Below, piece after piece: positions 36,765-47,107 of a stretch of DNA of 64,000 nt. Position numbers and translations under genes: made by a program. Every line of letters starts with the position of its first letter. Position 1 is the stretch's first letter. The DNA is from an uncultured Prochlorococcus sp. (GTDB lineage: Bacteria; Cyanobacteriota; Cyanobacteriia; PCC-6307; Cyanobiaceae), in NCBI GenBank assembly GCA_902594875.1, contig CACJNU010000002.1:40170-104169 (forward strand). The letters run 5' to 3'. A model generated the notes under the pieces. It searched no databases. It saw only the letters and a list, made by a program, of their open reading frames with translations, and was not told where the DNA came from.

Positions 36765-37220
36765 TTACTTTTTCTCACCAATTATATGTACATTAATGAT
36801 TCTTTCCTTTTGATCAAATCGATGTTCCCATAAATAAACTGCTTGCCATGTGCCAAGCATAATTTTCCCGTCTTGAAAACTCAAAGATAAACAAGTGTTT
36901 GTTAGGGATGTTTTAATATGCGCGGGCATATCGTCAGCCCCTTCTTGATAATGTTTATAGGATATTTCTTCTCTATTTTTTGATAAGGTCAAGTAGGAAT
37001 CATATGGAACTATCGATTGCATATACTTTTTTAGGTCTTTCAGTACATTTGGATCTGCGTTCTCATTAATAGTTAAACTGCAACTTGTATGAAGTGAAGT
37101 TAAATTTAAAATTCCGGAATGAAAATTATTTTTTTCAACACATAAATTTAAATCATATGTTATGTCAATAAAACCCTCGCCATGGGTTATGAATTTTAAT
37201 TTTGAAAATATTTGTTCCAT
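36765..37220 (-). CDS. yjbQ: YjbQ-family protein (UPF0047)
   Basis: 151 residues. Family motifs are GILNLTSLHTSCSLTINENADPNV (key core HTSCSLTINENAD), DDMPAHIKTSL and LGTWQAVYLWEHR. Some homologues show weak thiamin-phosphate synthase activity; the physiological role is not settled. Same strand as phhB and the CobW gene. Upstream spacer is shared with the M32 carboxypeptidase and holds a 16-bp palindrome. Confidence 0.9.
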   Translation of the reverse strand: MEQIFSKLKFITHGEGFIDITYDLNLCVEKNNFHSGILNLTSLHTSCSLTINENADPNVLKDLKKYMQSIVPYDSYLTLSKNREEISYKHYQEGADDMPAHIKTSLTNTCLSLSFQDGKIMLGTWQAVYLWEHRFDQKERIINVHIIGEKK

Positions 37221-37292
37221 ATAAGTTAAAACTTAATTAATCAATATCCTATTATGGATAAAGATGCATGTTTAACTGCAAACATTAAAATT

Positions 37293-37308
37293 TTTATCTT
37301 AAGATAAA
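37293..37308. promoter_or_regulatory. 16-bp perfect palindrome in divergent spacer
   Basis: TTTATCTT-AAGATAAA lies between yjbQ and the M32 carboxypeptidase gene, 20 bases before the latter's TTG start. It could be an operator for a dimeric regulator, or chance in AT-rich DNA. Confidence 0.3.
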
Positions 37309-37327
37309 TTAATTTCCATTTAAATCT

Positions 37328-38833
37328 TTGGCTGAAACTCATTGGAATAAGCTCGGTGCTTATCTTAAAGAAACACAAATATTAGGTTCAATCCAAAATA
37401 CACTTTATTGGGATCAGAATACTGGAATGCCAAAGAAAGGTGCTTCTTGGAGGTCTGAACAACTTACTTATATTGCAAAAGTATTGCATGAAAGAAATTC
37501 TTCCGAGGAATTTTCTAATTTAATACAATCAGCTAAAAATGAATTAGCAGATATTGAACGAAATTCCGATAATCAACTTTTCATAAATGATAAAGAAAGA
37601 AATATTAGTCTTTTATTGAAGGAATTTAATAGAGAAAGAAATTTAGATCCTAAATTAGTTGAGTCTCTAGCAAAGGCAAAATCTAAAGGGTACGAAAGCT
37701 GGCAAGAAGCTAAGGAAAAATCAGATTTTAAAATTTTTCTTCCTTTCTTTGAAGAATTGGTTAAATTGAGAATTGAAGAGGCAAAACAAATATCAGATCA
37801 ATGTTCACCATGGGAAACTTTAGCCCAACCCTTTGAGCCTGAAATAACTTTAAAGTGGCTGAATAAAATGTTTCAGCCTTTGAAAGACACTCTCCCAGAG
37901 TTGATTAGAGGGATTAATAAATCTAAGAAATATCACTGGGATTTGAGTCCAGAATCTCAACATAATTTATGTTCTCAATTACTTGATGAGTTTGGGAGAG
38001 ATAAAGATCTAGTTGTTGTTGGTAAATCTCCCCATCCTTTTTCGATTACATTAGGGCCTAATGACTACAGGATTACGACAAGAATTGTTGAAGGTGAACC
38101 ATTATCAAGTTTTTTAGCAACTGCGCATGAGTGGGGGCATTCTATTTATGAGCAGGGTTTGCCATCTCAAAGTCATCAATGGTTTGCTTGGCCTTTAGGT
38201 CAAGCAACCTCTATGGGTATTCATGAAAGTCAATCTTTATTTTGGGAGAATAGAGTAGTTAAATCCAAATCTTTTTCAAAAAGATTTTTTAACAAATTTG
38301 TTTCGGCTGGATGTTCTCTTAATAATTATTTAGAACTATGGAAATCTATTAATCATTTGGAAGCAGGATTAAATAGGGTTGAAGCGGATGAATTGACTTA
38401 TGGCTTACACATATTAATAAGAACCGAACTTGAAATAGATTTAATTGAAAGAGGGTTACCTGCTGAAGATATTCCAACAGAATGGAATAAAAGATATGAT
38501 GAACTCCTAGGAATTAAACCATCTAACGATTCAGAAGGTTGTCTTCAAGATGTTCATTGGAGTGAAGGGGCGTTTGGATATTTCCCCTCATATTTGTTAG
38601 GACATGTTATAAGTGCGCAAATATCTTCACAAATGGAAAGAGACATAGGTTTGATTGATAACTTAATTGAAAATGGTGAATATCAAAAGATCATCTTTTG
38701 GTTAAAAAATAATATACATGCATATGGCAGATCAGTTAATTGTATGGAGTTGGTAAGAGCTGTAACTAATGAAGAACTATCGCCAAACTATTTTATTAAT
38801 CATTTAAGTTCTAAAATAAATAATTTTTGCTGA
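37328..38833 (+). CDS. Carboxypeptidase Taq (M32 metallopeptidase)
   Basis: 501-residue zinc carboxypeptidase releasing C-terminal residues from peptides. HEWGHSIYEQGLP is the HExxH metal site near residue 265, and IHESQSLFWENRVV holds the third ligand Glu about 30 residues later. Length is standard. Start is TTG at 37328, giving the family-like beginning AETHWNKLGAYLKE. Followed 60 bases later by a pyrophosphatase. Confidence 0.92.
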   Translation: MAETHWNKLGAYLKETQILGSIQNTLYWDQNTGMPKKGASWRSEQLTYIAKVLHERNSSEEFSNLIQSAKNELADIERNSDNQLFINDKERNISLLLKEFNRERNLDPKLVESLAKAKSKGYESWQEAKEKSDFKIFLPFFEELVKLRIEEAKQISDQCSPWETLAQPFEPEITLKWLNKMFQPLKDTLPELIRGINKSKKYHWDLSPESQHNLCSQLLDEFGRDKDLVVVGKSPHPFSITLGPNDYRITTRIVEGEPLSSFLATAHEWGHSIYEQGLPSQSHQWFAWPLGQATSMGIHESQSLFWENRVVKSKSFSKRFFNKFVSAGCSLNNYLELWKSINHLEAGLNRVEADELTYGLHILIRTELEIDLIERGLPAEDIPTEWNKRYDELLGIKPSNDSEGCLQDVHWSEGAFGYFPSYLLGHVISAQISSQMERDIGLIDNLIENGEYQKIIFWLKNNIHAYGRSVNCMELVRAVTNEELSPNYFINHLSSKINNFC

Positions 38834-38896
38834 AACATTACTTTTAAAGAATTTGGTTAGGTGTGAGGATGTAAGATAAATAAAAATAATTTCTTG

Positions 38897-39484
38897 ATGG
38901 CAAATCTAAATCAGCCCCCAAGCAGGGTTACCCCCAATTTATTGCACATACTAAATGCTTTCACTGATAGCTCAAATACAATAATAAACACTATTGTTGA
39001 ATTGAACTCTAATACCATAAATAAATATGAATTAATCACAGAAACGGGCCATCTTAAACTTGATAGGGTGGGTTATTCATCACTTGCTTATCCTTTTGCT
39101 TATGGATGTATTCCAAGGACATGGGATGAAGATGGAGATCCACTTGATGTAGAAATTGTTGGAGTAACTGAGCCATTGATACCCGGATCTATTGTGGAAG
39201 CAAGGATTATTGGGGTGATGAAATTTGATGATGGTGGAGAGGTTGATGATAAGGTAATAGCGGTTCTCGCGGATGATAAAAGAATGGATCATATCTCAAG
39301 TTATGAAGACCTTGGAGATCATTGGTTAAAAGAAACAAAGTATTATTGGGAGCACTACAAAGATCTAAAAAAACCAGGAACATGTACTGTAAATGGTTTT
39401 TTTGGAATAGAAGAAGCTGTTAAAGTGATTAAAGATTGTGAAAAGAGATACAAAAAAGAAATTGATCCTAAATTAGAAAATTAA
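38897..39484 (+). CDS. ppa: Inorganic pyrophosphatase, family I (catalytically complete copy)
   Basis: Hydrolyses PPi, pulling biosynthetic reactions forward. In the 195-residue protein from ATG 38897 all family positions are visible: NKYEL (Lys43, Glu45), LDRVGYSSLAYPFAYG, the metal triad EDGDPLD (Asp79, Asp81, Asp84), VMKFDDGG, VDDK, and HYKDL. A TTG at 38894 would add one residue. A second, divergent family I protein lies at 54240. This one may be the working enzyme. Confidence 0.93.
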   Translation: MANLNQPPSRVTPNLLHILNAFTDSSNTIINTIVELNSNTINKYELITETGHLKLDRVGYSSLAYPFAYGCIPRTWDEDGDPLDVEIVGVTEPLIPGSIVEARIIGVMKFDDGGEVDDKVIAVLADDKRMDHISSYEDLGDHWLKETKYYWEHYKDLKKPGTCTVNGFFGIEEAVKVIKDCEKRYKKEIDPKLEN

Positions 39485-39490
39485 CAGATT

Positions 39491-40441
39491 TTATTTTTCT
39501 CTAAATTTTTCAAATATTTCGCTTAGTATTTCTTCGGCACCTTGCTGCTTTAATTTTTTAGCTAGTTCTTTGCCTACTTCTTCGGGATCATTAATATTGC
39601 CAATATATTGATCTTTAATAAGCCTTTCTCCATCAAGAGATGCAACCATACCAGTAAGGCAAAGTTGTTCATTATGAATTTTACTATTCACACCTATTGG
39701 GACTTGGCATCCACCTTCAAGCTCTCTTAAAAAAGCCCTTTCTGCTAGACATCTTTGACTGGTGGGTTTATCTTCTAAGATATTTATAATTTCTAAAACT
39801 TTTTTATCATCAGATTTACATTCAATGCCTAGTGCTCCTTGGCCTACGGCATGAAGGGAAATTTCACTTGGGATAATCTGGTGAATTCTTGATTCAAAGC
39901 CTAATCTCTTTAAACCAGCGGCCGCAAGAATTATACAATCAAATTCTCCTGCATCTAATTTTTCAATTCTTGTAATAACATTTCCTCTGATATCTTTGAA
40001 AACAAGATGTGGGTACTTATTTCTTAATTGTGCAAGTCTTCTTAGAGAGCTTGTTCCAACAATCGAACCTTCAGGTAAGGTTTCTAGTTTATAACAGTCA
40101 TTTTTTTTGTTTACTACTAAAGCATCTGCAGGATCCTCTCTTTTTGTTATGCATCCTAATTTAAGGCCATTAGGCAAATTGGTTGGTAAATCTTTCAGAG
40201 AATGTACAGCTATATCTGCATGGCCTATGAGCATTTGTGCTTCAAGTTCTTTTGTAAATAAGCCTTTGTCGCCTATTTTTGCTAAGGCTACATCAAGGAT
40301 TTTGTCACCTTGAGTTGCCATAGCTTCTATAGATACCTCTAAATTAGGAATATTCCTTTCTAGTTGATCTTTAACCCATAAAGTTTGAACCATTGCTAGC
40401 TTACTTCTTCTACTAGCTATTTTTATCTTAAAATTAGTCAT
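39491..40441 (-). CDS. hemC: Hydroxymethylbilane synthase (porphobilinogen deaminase)
   Basis: Joins four porphobilinogens into hydroxymethylbilane. In the 316-residue protein [17 protein letters not shown] opens the fold, [12 protein letters not shown] follows, and Cys in [12 protein letters not shown] near residue 245 anchors the dipyrromethane cofactor. Divergent-free neighbour of sigA on the same strand, 97 bases downstream of it. Same pathway as gltX and hemL here. Confidence 0.96.
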   Translation of the reverse strand: MTNFKIKIASRRSKLAMVQTLWVKDQLERNIPNLEVSIEAMATQGDKILDVALAKIGDKGLFTKELEAQMLIGHADIAVHSLKDLPTNLPNGLKLGCITKREDPADALVVNKKNDCYKLETLPEGSIVGTSSLRRLAQLRNKYPHLVFKDIRGNVITRIEKLDAGEFDCIILAAAGLKRLGFESRIHQIIPSEISLHAVGQGALGIECKSDDKKVLEIINILEDKPTSQRCLAERAFLRELEGGCQVPIGVNSKIHNEQLCLTGMVASLDGERLIKDQYIGNINDPEEVGKELAKKLKQQGAEEILSEIFEKFREK

Positions 40442-40538
40442 TAAATATTATTTTGAGTTTGAATTAAAAATTAAGTCGAATCTATCTTAAGCTATTATTT
40501 TGCCAGTTTTTAAAGCTGAATATTATATTTAACTTTTT

Positions 40539-41723
40539 TTATTTTATATATTCTTTTAAAACCCCATTTCGATTTGGATGTCTAAGTTTTCTTAGGGCTT
40601 TTGCCTCAATTTGTCTAATTCTTTCTCTCGTCACATCAAAAATCTGGCCAATTTCTTCAAGAGTTTTCATTCTTCCATCATCAATTCCATATCTCAATCT
40701 GAGAACATCTCTTTCTCTTGGACTTAGAGTGGCTAATACTCCTTCCAAATCTTCTCTTAGTAAAGTTTTAGAAACATCTTGCTCTGGATTTTCTATATCA
40801 GCCTCTATAAAGTCTCCTAGTCTTGAGTCTTCTTCTTTCCCTATTGGAGTTTCTAAAGAAATAGGAAGTTGCGCACTTTTAGCTATAAATCTTAATTTTT
40901 CGATTGTCATTTCCATACTCTCAGCGATTTCTTCTTCACTAGGTTTCCTGCCAAATTCTTGGCTAAGAACTTTTGTGGTTTTTTTGATTCTGGATATTGT
41001 CTCGTATAAGTGAACTGGCAATCTTATAGTTCGACTTTGATCTGCAATTGCTCTTGTAATGGCTTGGCGAATCCACCAAGTTGCATATGTAGAGAACTTA
41101 TAACCTTTTTCATGGTCGAATTTTTCCGCTGCCCTAATTAGACCCAAACTTCCTTCTTGGATTAAATCTTGAAATGATAAACCTCTGTTCATATATTTTT
41201 TAGCAATGGAAACAACCAATCTTAAATTTGATTGAACCATTTTTTCTTTAGCTCTGCGCCCTAAGAGAAGTCTTCTTCTAAATTTAGGAAGAGGCATATC
41301 TATTAACTCGGCCCATTCTCTTACAGATGGGAAATGCCCTTTTTCTGACTCATATTGAGTTGCTAGCTCTTCTAATTGGAGTAAGTCAGCAATTTTTCTT
41401 GCGAGCTCAATTTCTTCATCTGGTCTTAAAAGTCTAATTCTTCCAATTTCTTGGAGATAAACTCTTATTGAATCTTCAGTGTAGATACCTTTTGGCCCAA
41501 GCTTTATATTCCCGAGACCTTTATCTTCTTCTTCAGAATCACTAAATTCATTATTGTTATTTTCAATATTGCTCTCGTTTAACTCAGCAGATGTATTTAA
41601 CGTTTGATTATTTTTATTACTATCTTCTTCAACTACTGTTTCTAAATTTGTATTAATTTTTTTATTGATCTTTTTTTTTGAACTAGGCTTGGAATTCTTT
41701 GATTCTGCTGCGACTGGACACAT
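40539..41723 (-). CDS. sigA: Principal RNA polymerase sigma factor (group 1, SigA/RpoD)
   Basis: 394 residues. A Lys/Asn/Ser-rich N-terminal tail (~1-75) replaces a long region 1.1. Then region 1.2 ([16 protein letters not shown]), region 2 ([21 protein letters not shown], read [20 protein letters not shown] for 2.3-2.4), region 3, and region 4 ([17 protein letters not shown]). The exact 2.4 match to housekeeping sigma supports group 1, but cyanobacterial group 2 factors are close. A strong Shine-Dalgarno (AAAGGAG, 6 bases before ATG) is visible. Confidence 0.93.
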   Translation of the reverse strand: MCPVAAESKNSKPSSKKKINKKINTNLETVVEEDSNKNNQTLNTSAELNESNIENNNNEFSDSEEEDKGLGNIKLGPKGIYTEDSIRVYLQEIGRIRLLRPDEEIELARKIADLLQLEELATQYESEKGHFPSVREWAELIDMPLPKFRRRLLLGRRAKEKMVQSNLRLVVSIAKKYMNRGLSFQDLIQEGSLGLIRAAEKFDHEKGYKFSTYATWWIRQAITRAIADQSRTIRLPVHLYETISRIKKTTKVLSQEFGRKPSEEEIAESMEMTIEKLRFIAKSAQLPISLETPIGKEEDSRLGDFIEADIENPEQDVSKTLLREDLEGVLATLSPRERDVLRLRYGIDDGRMKTLEEIGQIFDVTRERIRQIEAKALRKLRHPNRNGVLKEYIK

Positions 41724-42044
41724 AATTGACTCCTTTCTACGGTGAATTTAACTAGATAAAATTTTATTTAGGGCTAATTTGAACATTTAGTAGTAAAGTC
41801 CCCTTAATGTTTAAAAAACTTTTTCACAAAATGAGAATAAGAAAAGTTTTCTAAATTGTTGAAAAATTTAAATAGTGCTATAGATTACCTAAAGTAAAAA
41901 GTCTTGGGATTTCTCAGACAGGCAGATCATTTTTGAATTTTCAGTCAATGATCAGAGCTTCATGTCTCCCTTAAGAGCAGGATACTTACAATGTGCAAAA
42001 AACACTTTGTGGAATGTTCAACAATCCAATACTAAGAAAAAGTT
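41724..42044. other. 321-base spacer between sigA and priA
   Basis: The longest gap in the window. It holds the sigA promoter and leader (minus strand) and the priA leader (plus strand). On the plus side there is a 7-bp inverted repeat GATCATT/AATGATC at 41925-41953, and a 14-codon ORF (41991-42035) just before priA. No small-RNA family was recognised. Confidence 0.5.
41991..42035 (+). other. 14-codon upstream ORF before priA
   Basis: ATG at 41991, preceded by AGAGCAGG, encoding MCKKHFVECSTIQY and ending with TAA at 42033. It is in the same frame as priA, whose TTG start lies 9 bases after this stop. It may be a translated leader or a relic of a longer N-terminus; coding status is unproved. 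Confidence 0.25.
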
Positions 42045-44321
42045 TTGAAGCCGGCAAGTAATCAGTTATTAAATATCTCCTATAAATTGGAAATTTTGCT
42101 TGATATAGGTAGTAGTAATGAAAGCTTTTACTATTTAGATGGAAATAATCTTGGAGCAGAAGTTGGAGATATTGTAAGTGTGAGACTAAGGGGGAGATTA
42201 TTGAATGGGTTGGTGATTTCCAAAAAAGACTTTTCGACAATCAATAATGATGAATCAAATATTACTGGAGGCAAAAGTATAAGATATTTGTTTGTTGAAA
42301 GTATTTTGCAGAAAAAAATAATTGATGAATCTTGGAGAAAATTGATTGACTACCTAGCCTCTTTTTATATGGTTAGTAATTTAAAAATGTTTAAAACTGC
42401 ATTCCCTCCTGGCTGGATTGGTAAATATAAAAATTTCTCTAAAGGTTTAAAAGATCAAATATGGATTGAAACTAAAAAAGAATTTGATATTAAGAAAAAT
42501 GGATTAACCAAGAAAGAATTTTTTTTAATGGATACTTTATCTAAAAAAGGTAATTGGCAAAGTGAATTAATAAAGTCTGGTTTTAATTACACTCTAATTA
42601 ACTCAATGGTCAGTAAAAATTATCTCGATAAATCTAAAAGAAAAAAAAATATAAATAGTAAATTAAATTCCTTTTTAAAAGATCATATCGCAACGAAAAA
42701 ACCAAATCTTACTAATGAGCAAAAAATTGCATTTCAAGAATTTCAAACAATGAAACCAGGAGATGTATTACTTCTTTGGGGCGAAACAGGTTCAGGTAAA
42801 ACAGAAGTGTATATGAGAATTGCTGAAGATCAATTTCTTAAGAAAAAAAGTTGTTTGATACTAGCCCCAGAAATTGGATTAATTCCTCAACTTATTGATA
42901 GATTTAGTAGGCGATTTAATAATGTCGTTTACGAATATCATAGTAATTGTTCTCCTGATCATAGAACTTTAGTTTGGAAGAGAATTATTAATGCTAATGA
43001 ACCTTTAATAGTAATAGGTACAAGGTCCGCAGTTTTTCTTCCAATCAAAAATCTGGGATTAATAATAATGGATGAAGAACATGATGTTTCTTATAAGCAA
43101 GATAGTCCTATGCCTTGCTATGACGCAAGAGAGATTGCTATTGAAATAGTAAAAAGGAATTCTGCAAAGTTAATTTTTGGGAGTGCAACCCCATCTATGA
43201 AGACTTGGAAAAAGTGTATTTTTGAAAGGAATTTTAAATTGGTAAGAATGATTCAAAGGATATCCAGTAATGAGACTCCTGAAATAAAAATTATTGATAT
43301 GCGGGATGAGTTCAAGAAGGGAAATATGAAAATTTTTTCCAATGAATTATTACAATTGCTTCCTCAACTAAGCTTAAAAAAAGAGCAAGCAATAATTTTG
43401 ATCCCTAGGAGGGGGCATAGTGGATTTTTAAGTTGTAGAAATTGCGGATATTTAATAAATTGCCCCAACTGTGACGTTCCTTTATCAGTTCATCTCGGAT
43501 CACAAGGAAAAAAATGGTTAAGGTGTCATTGGTGTGATCATAAATCAAGATTGATCAATCGTTGCCCAGATTGTCATTCAACTGCTTTCAAACCTTTTGG
43601 AATTGGTACGCAAAGGGTAATAGAGTTTTTAAATGAAGAATTTCCTGACTTAAGAGTACTTCGCTTTGATAGAGATACAACTTCAGGAAAGGATGGTCAT
43701 AGAGATATTCTTTCAAAGTTTTCTAATGGTGATGCTGATATTCTTGTCGGTACTCAGATGTTGGCAAAAGGTATTGACATCCCCAATATTACTCTTTCAG
43801 TAGTTATTGCAGCAGATGGGTTGCTTCATCGCCCAGATATTTCAGCAGAAGAAAAATCATTACAATTATTTTTGCAAGTAGCAGGAAGGGCCGGCAGGGC
43901 ACAAAAAAAAGGGAAAGTAATTTTTCAAACATATAAACCTAACCACCCGGTGATTTCGTATCTTCAAAAAAGAGATTATGAAAGATTCTTAATTGAAAAC
44001 TCGAGATTGAGAAAGGATGCTAATTTATTTCCATTTTGCACAATTTGCCTAATTAAATTATCAGGTGAAAATTATGAATTAACTGAGTCAATTGCAATAA
44101 AATTAGCAAAATATCTACTCAGTTTTTGTGAGAAAAAGAACTGGAAATTAATTGGTCCTGCCCCTAGTTTAATAGCTAAAGTCGGTAAAAAATTTAGATG
44201 GCAGATATTAATACATGGTCCTGAAGGAACAAAGATACCTTTACCTGATAGATCAATATTATGGAAACTTATTCCAAAAAATGTTTTTTTAACAATAGAT
44301 GTTAATCCAGCAGAGTTGTAA
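42045..44321 (+). CDS. priA: Primosomal protein N', replication-restart helicase PriA
   Basis: 758-residue 3'-5' helicase that reloads the replisome at stalled forks. Walker A GETGSGKTEVYM lies near residue 250, DEEH box IIMDEEHDVSYKQ, and the zinc module CRNCGYLINCPNCD plus CHWCDH and CPDCH; motif QVAGRAGRAQ is present. Start is TTG 42045; an in-frame TAA at 42033 rules out any farther start. Abuts the convergent DUF3153-type gene. Confidence 0.95.
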   Translation: MKPASNQLLNISYKLEILLDIGSSNESFYYLDGNNLGAEVGDIVSVRLRGRLLNGLVISKKDFSTINNDESNITGGKSIRYLFVESILQKKIIDESWRKLIDYLASFYMVSNLKMFKTAFPPGWIGKYKNFSKGLKDQIWIETKKEFDIKKNGLTKKEFFLMDTLSKKGNWQSELIKSGFNYTLINSMVSKNYLDKSKRKKNINSKLNSFLKDHIATKKPNLTNEQKIAFQEFQTMKPGDVLLLWGETGSGKTEVYMRIAEDQFLKKKSCLILAPEIGLIPQLIDRFSRRFNNVVYEYHSNCSPDHRTLVWKRIINANEPLIVIGTRSAVFLPIKNLGLIIMDEEHDVSYKQDSPMPCYDAREIAIEIVKRNSAKLIFGSATPSMKTWKKCIFERNFKLVRMIQRISSNETPEIKIIDMRDEFKKGNMKIFSNELLQLLPQLSLKKEQAIILIPRRGHSGFLSCRNCGYLINCPNCDVPLSVHLGSQGKKWLRCHWCDHKSRLINRCPDCHSTAFKPFGIGTQRVIEFLNEEFPDLRVLRFDRDTTSGKDGHRDILSKFSNGDADILVGTQMLAKGIDIPNITLSVVIAADGLLHRPDISAEEKSLQLFLQVAGRAGRAQKKGKVIFQTYKPNHPVISYLQKRDYERFLIENSRLRKDANLFPFCTICLIKLSGENYELTESIAIKLAKYLLSFCEKKNWKLIGPAPSLIAKVGKKFRWQILIHGPEGTKIPLPDRSILWKLIPKNVFLTIDVNPAEL

Positions 44322-45431
44322 TTACTTTGGTGGAAGTTGAGGTAAATCTGAACCTAATTTAAATCTATAGAATCTTAATAAATAAGCCAACATCATTATT
44401 ATTAAAATAATAGATATCCCAATCAAGAGTTTGTTGAGGCTCCAGAAAGAAAATTCAAGACTATTTATCTGCCCTGGATTTAAATCCCAAATTATTAGAT
44501 TTTTTGTGATTTCTAAACTTGAATTATTTTTATCGGTAAGAATAGCTTTATTAGGGTAAATAATTTTGAAAATGAGTTCTAAATTATCAATACCTTTAAT
44601 AGAATTTAGATCTAAATCTAATCTGTAAAAGTATTTTTTAAAAAAAATGAAGTTTTTTTGAGTAGTATTAATTTCTATATTTGTTGATTCTCCCGCTAAC
44701 TCTCCAGCTGTATTTTGGGTGATTTTAAGAACTTGCTTTGTATCCTCTAAATTGAGATTTTTATGTTTCAAAGAAAAGGTTGATTCGTCTTGTTCAATTT
44801 CTGCGTCAGGAAAAATATCTTTCATCTTCTCTTCAAATTTTAATTGCCAAGGAAATTTCTTTATGTATTTACTCTCTATCACTAAATTATTAGTTATTGA
44901 ATCAAGTTCACTAAGATCAAGAGTATCTTCAATTTTTACGCAGCCACTTAAAAGTGGAATTAATAATAATAGTATTAAAAAAATGATCAGTGAAAAGCCT
45001 TTCTGAAAGGGTTTTGTTTCACCAGTTGGTGTCTCAGTTATATTAATAAATTTTTTTTTCTTCAATATTTCTTTTTTTTTGGACAGTGAATTAAGAGATT
45101 TTTTATTGAGTGATGGATAGCTTTCAAACTGTACGTTCCAATTTTCTGGCTTTTTAATGTCAGGAGAGTCTATAACTTCCATCAAATATTTTGCATTTTC
45201 TCTCGTCTTATTATCGTAAGATTTTAGAAGTTCTTTACAAAACCTTTTAGCCTCCTCCCTTTTATTGCTACCACATAGAGCAGTAATTAAGATTGTTCTT
45301 AAATTTACTCCCTCTTTACTCGATAAAGGAAATGATTCGATTATGGGTAAAAGAAATTCAATACAATAATGATACTCACCTTTAGCTAAAGCAAGTTCTA
45401 CTTTTTCTAAAACTTGCTCATAAGTTTTCAT
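44322..45431 (-). CDS. DUF3153-type membrane protein with TPR-like N-terminus
   Basis: 369 residues. An N-terminal helical region of about 95 residues resembles TPR repeats (YEQVLEKVELALAKGEYHYC). A first span near 148-165 ends in LLSGCVKIED, which looks like a lipobox but is internal. A beta-rich domain follows, and a last span lies near 335-357. The C-terminal domain resembles cyanobacterial DUF3153. Function unknown; the topology suggests a thylakoid or plasma-membrane scaffold. It is 3 bases after argB. Confidence 0.65.
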   Translation of the reverse strand: MKTYEQVLEKVELALAKGEYHYCIEFLLPIIESFPLSSKEGVNLRTILITALCGSNKREEAKRFCKELLKSYDNKTRENAKYLMEVIDSPDIKKPENWNVQFESYPSLNKKSLNSLSKKKEILKKKKFINITETPTGETKPFQKGFSLIIFLILLLLIPLLSGCVKIEDTLDLSELDSITNNLVIESKYIKKFPWQLKFEEKMKDIFPDAEIEQDESTFSLKHKNLNLEDTKQVLKITQNTAGELAGESTNIEINTTQKNFIFFKKYFYRLDLDLNSIKGIDNLELIFKIIYPNKAILTDKNNSSLEITKNLIIWDLNPGQINSLEFSFWSLNKLLIGISIILIIMMLAYLLRFYRFKLGSDLPQLPPK

Positions 45432-45434
45432 GGG

Positions 45435-46286
45435 TTAGGCGACTATCATTGTACCTATTCCGGAATTTGTAAAAATCTCAAGAAGTAATGAATGTTCTAT
45501 TCTTCCATCAATTATGTGAGCTGCTTTGACTCCTTGAGCTAAAGCTCTTATGCAGCATTCTGTCTTTGGAATCATACCTTCAGTCACAATTTTTTTATCA
45601 ATAAAATCCCTCGCCTCTTTGAGATTAGTTTTTTCAACAAGACTATTTTTGTTATCTTTTTCTTTTAAAATCCCTTGAGTATCAGTAAGAAGAATAAGTT
45701 TTTCTGCATTTATTGCAGCAGCAATTTCTCCAGCAACAAAATCTGCATTAATGTTATGGGAAATACCCTCCAAGGTTGATCCAATGCTAGAAATAATTGG
45801 GATATATCCTTTAGAAATAAGAGGATCTAATATTTCAGGATTGATTTTTGTAACCTCTCCCACTAACCCATGGCTACCATTTCCTAGTTCTCTAGATTGA
45901 ATTAAGTCACCATCAAGACCTGATATCCCCACAGCTAAGGATCCAGTTTTATTAATCCCTTTTACAATTTGTTTGTTAACTCTACCCATTAGAACCATCT
46001 CGACAATTTCCATTGTTTTTTGATCAGTAATTCTTAATCCATTTTCGAATTTAGGAGATATTTCTAATTTCTTTAACCAATTATTAATCTCTGGTCCACC
46101 TCCATGAATTACTATCGGACAAACCCCAACAGTTGATAAAAGTGCAATGTCTCTAAAAAAAGCATTTTTTAAATTATCATTCTCCATTACAGAACCACCA
46201 TACTTGATAACAATTTTTCTACCTGAGAAACTTTGTATATATGGAAGTGCTTCGCTTAATATTGATACTCTTTGAGAATCATTCAT
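45435..46286 (-). CDS. argB: Acetylglutamate kinase
   Basis: Second step of arginine synthesis, the PII-regulated enzyme in cyanobacteria. The 283-residue protein has [11 protein letters not shown] near residue 28, [13 protein letters not shown], and [19 protein letters not shown]. The N-terminal helix [15 protein letters not shown] and basic C-terminal elements fit the hexameric, arginine-sensitive form. Confidence 0.96.
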   Translation of the reverse strand: MNDSQRVSILSEALPYIQSFSGRKIVIKYGGSVMENDNLKNAFFRDIALLSTVGVCPIVIHGGGPEINNWLKKLEISPKFENGLRITDQKTMEIVEMVLMGRVNKQIVKGINKTGSLAVGISGLDGDLIQSRELGNGSHGLVGEVTKINPEILDPLISKGYIPIISSIGSTLEGISHNINADFVAGEIAAAINAEKLILLTDTQGILKEKDNKNSLVEKTNLKEARDFIDKKIVTEGMIPKTECCIRALAQGVKAAHIIDGRIEHSLLLEIFTNSGIGTMIVA

Positions 46287-46350
46287 TATTAAAATTCATT
46301 AAAACTTGATTGAATTGAGAAATTAGGTTTTTACAAATATATCCCTATAT

Positions 46351-46881
46351 TCAATAAAAGAGAATAAAATCAAATTCTTTTTTATTATCGTCGATAATAA
46401 ATTCTGATTCAAGACCTTTGACGAAAAACCTATTTAATCTTTCTTGTTTTTCAATCCATTTTTCTAAAGGGACAGCGTTTAATTCGAAACGCATTCTGAG
46501 ACCATTTTTTTCTTCCTTTGTAATTTCTTCTATTTCTTTTAATTGAGGGGGGTTATCCTCGTCCCACAAATTTAAAGATTCTAATGACGATTCAAGATGA
46601 GCTTTTATCCCATACCTCCATCTTGTAACATCTTTAACTAATGCTGTTAGTTCTTTTGGTCTATTAAATTTATTTGTCGCAAAATTTGTCTTGTCAAATA
46701 ACTCTACAGGAGGTATCTCGGAAGTCTTTAAGCCTAAGCCAATTAGGAAAATAGGTACTCCATAAAAAAAAGTAGGTACACTTAAATTCACTGAGTCTGT
46801 AAAATAAGCAGTCATTCCAACAAAAGCTAATATACCCCCAGCTGTTACGATTAAGTTTCCAGGCGATAAGTATTTCTTCAT
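46351..46881 (-). CDS. DUF2854-type membrane protein
   Basis: 176 residues with two spans at about 10-27 and 36-50 (LIVTAGGILAFVGMTAYF and FFYGVPIFLIGLGL), then a soluble domain with LVKDVTRWRYGIKAHLESSL. The layout matches the cyanobacterial/plastid DUF2854 family; function unknown. Divergent from the 60-residue gene at 46924. Confidence 0.7.
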   Translation of the reverse strand: MKKYLSPGNLIVTAGGILAFVGMTAYFTDSVNLSVPTFFYGVPIFLIGLGLKTSEIPPVELFDKTNFATNKFNRPKELTALVKDVTRWRYGIKAHLESSLESLNLWDEDNPPQLKEIEEITKEEKNGLRMRFELNAVPLEKWIEKQERLNRFFVKGLESEFIIDDNKKEFDFILFY

Positions 46882-46923
46882 TTTGATTTAGTAGAATGAG
46901 TTTTAAATGGGTTAACAAGCATT

Positions 46924-47106
46924 ATGCAAGATCCTAATACTGCAAATCAAGGAGATTTAATTTTTAAACTTGATCAAGATAGAGCATGGTTACTAGAAAA
47001 CCTTGATAAGGGTAAATGGCCAGAAATCAGAAACGAACTTGCCGCGCTTGAAAGAAAAATAAGCAAGTTAATTATAAGTGTTCAAGAAAATAATGTTGAT
47101 ATTTGA
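46924..47106 (+). CDS. Small coiled-coil protein of unknown function
   Basis: 60 residues, charged and helical (LDQDRAWLLENLDKGKWPEIRNELAALER, key part RNELAALERKISKLI). No membrane span. The ATG at 46924 is followed by a full open frame that ends 1 base before the convergent ssb gene. No family recognised. Confidence 0.55.
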   Translation: MQDPNTANQGDLIFKLDQDRAWLLENLDKGKWPEIRNELAALERKISKLIISVQENNVDI

Positions 47107-47107
47107 T

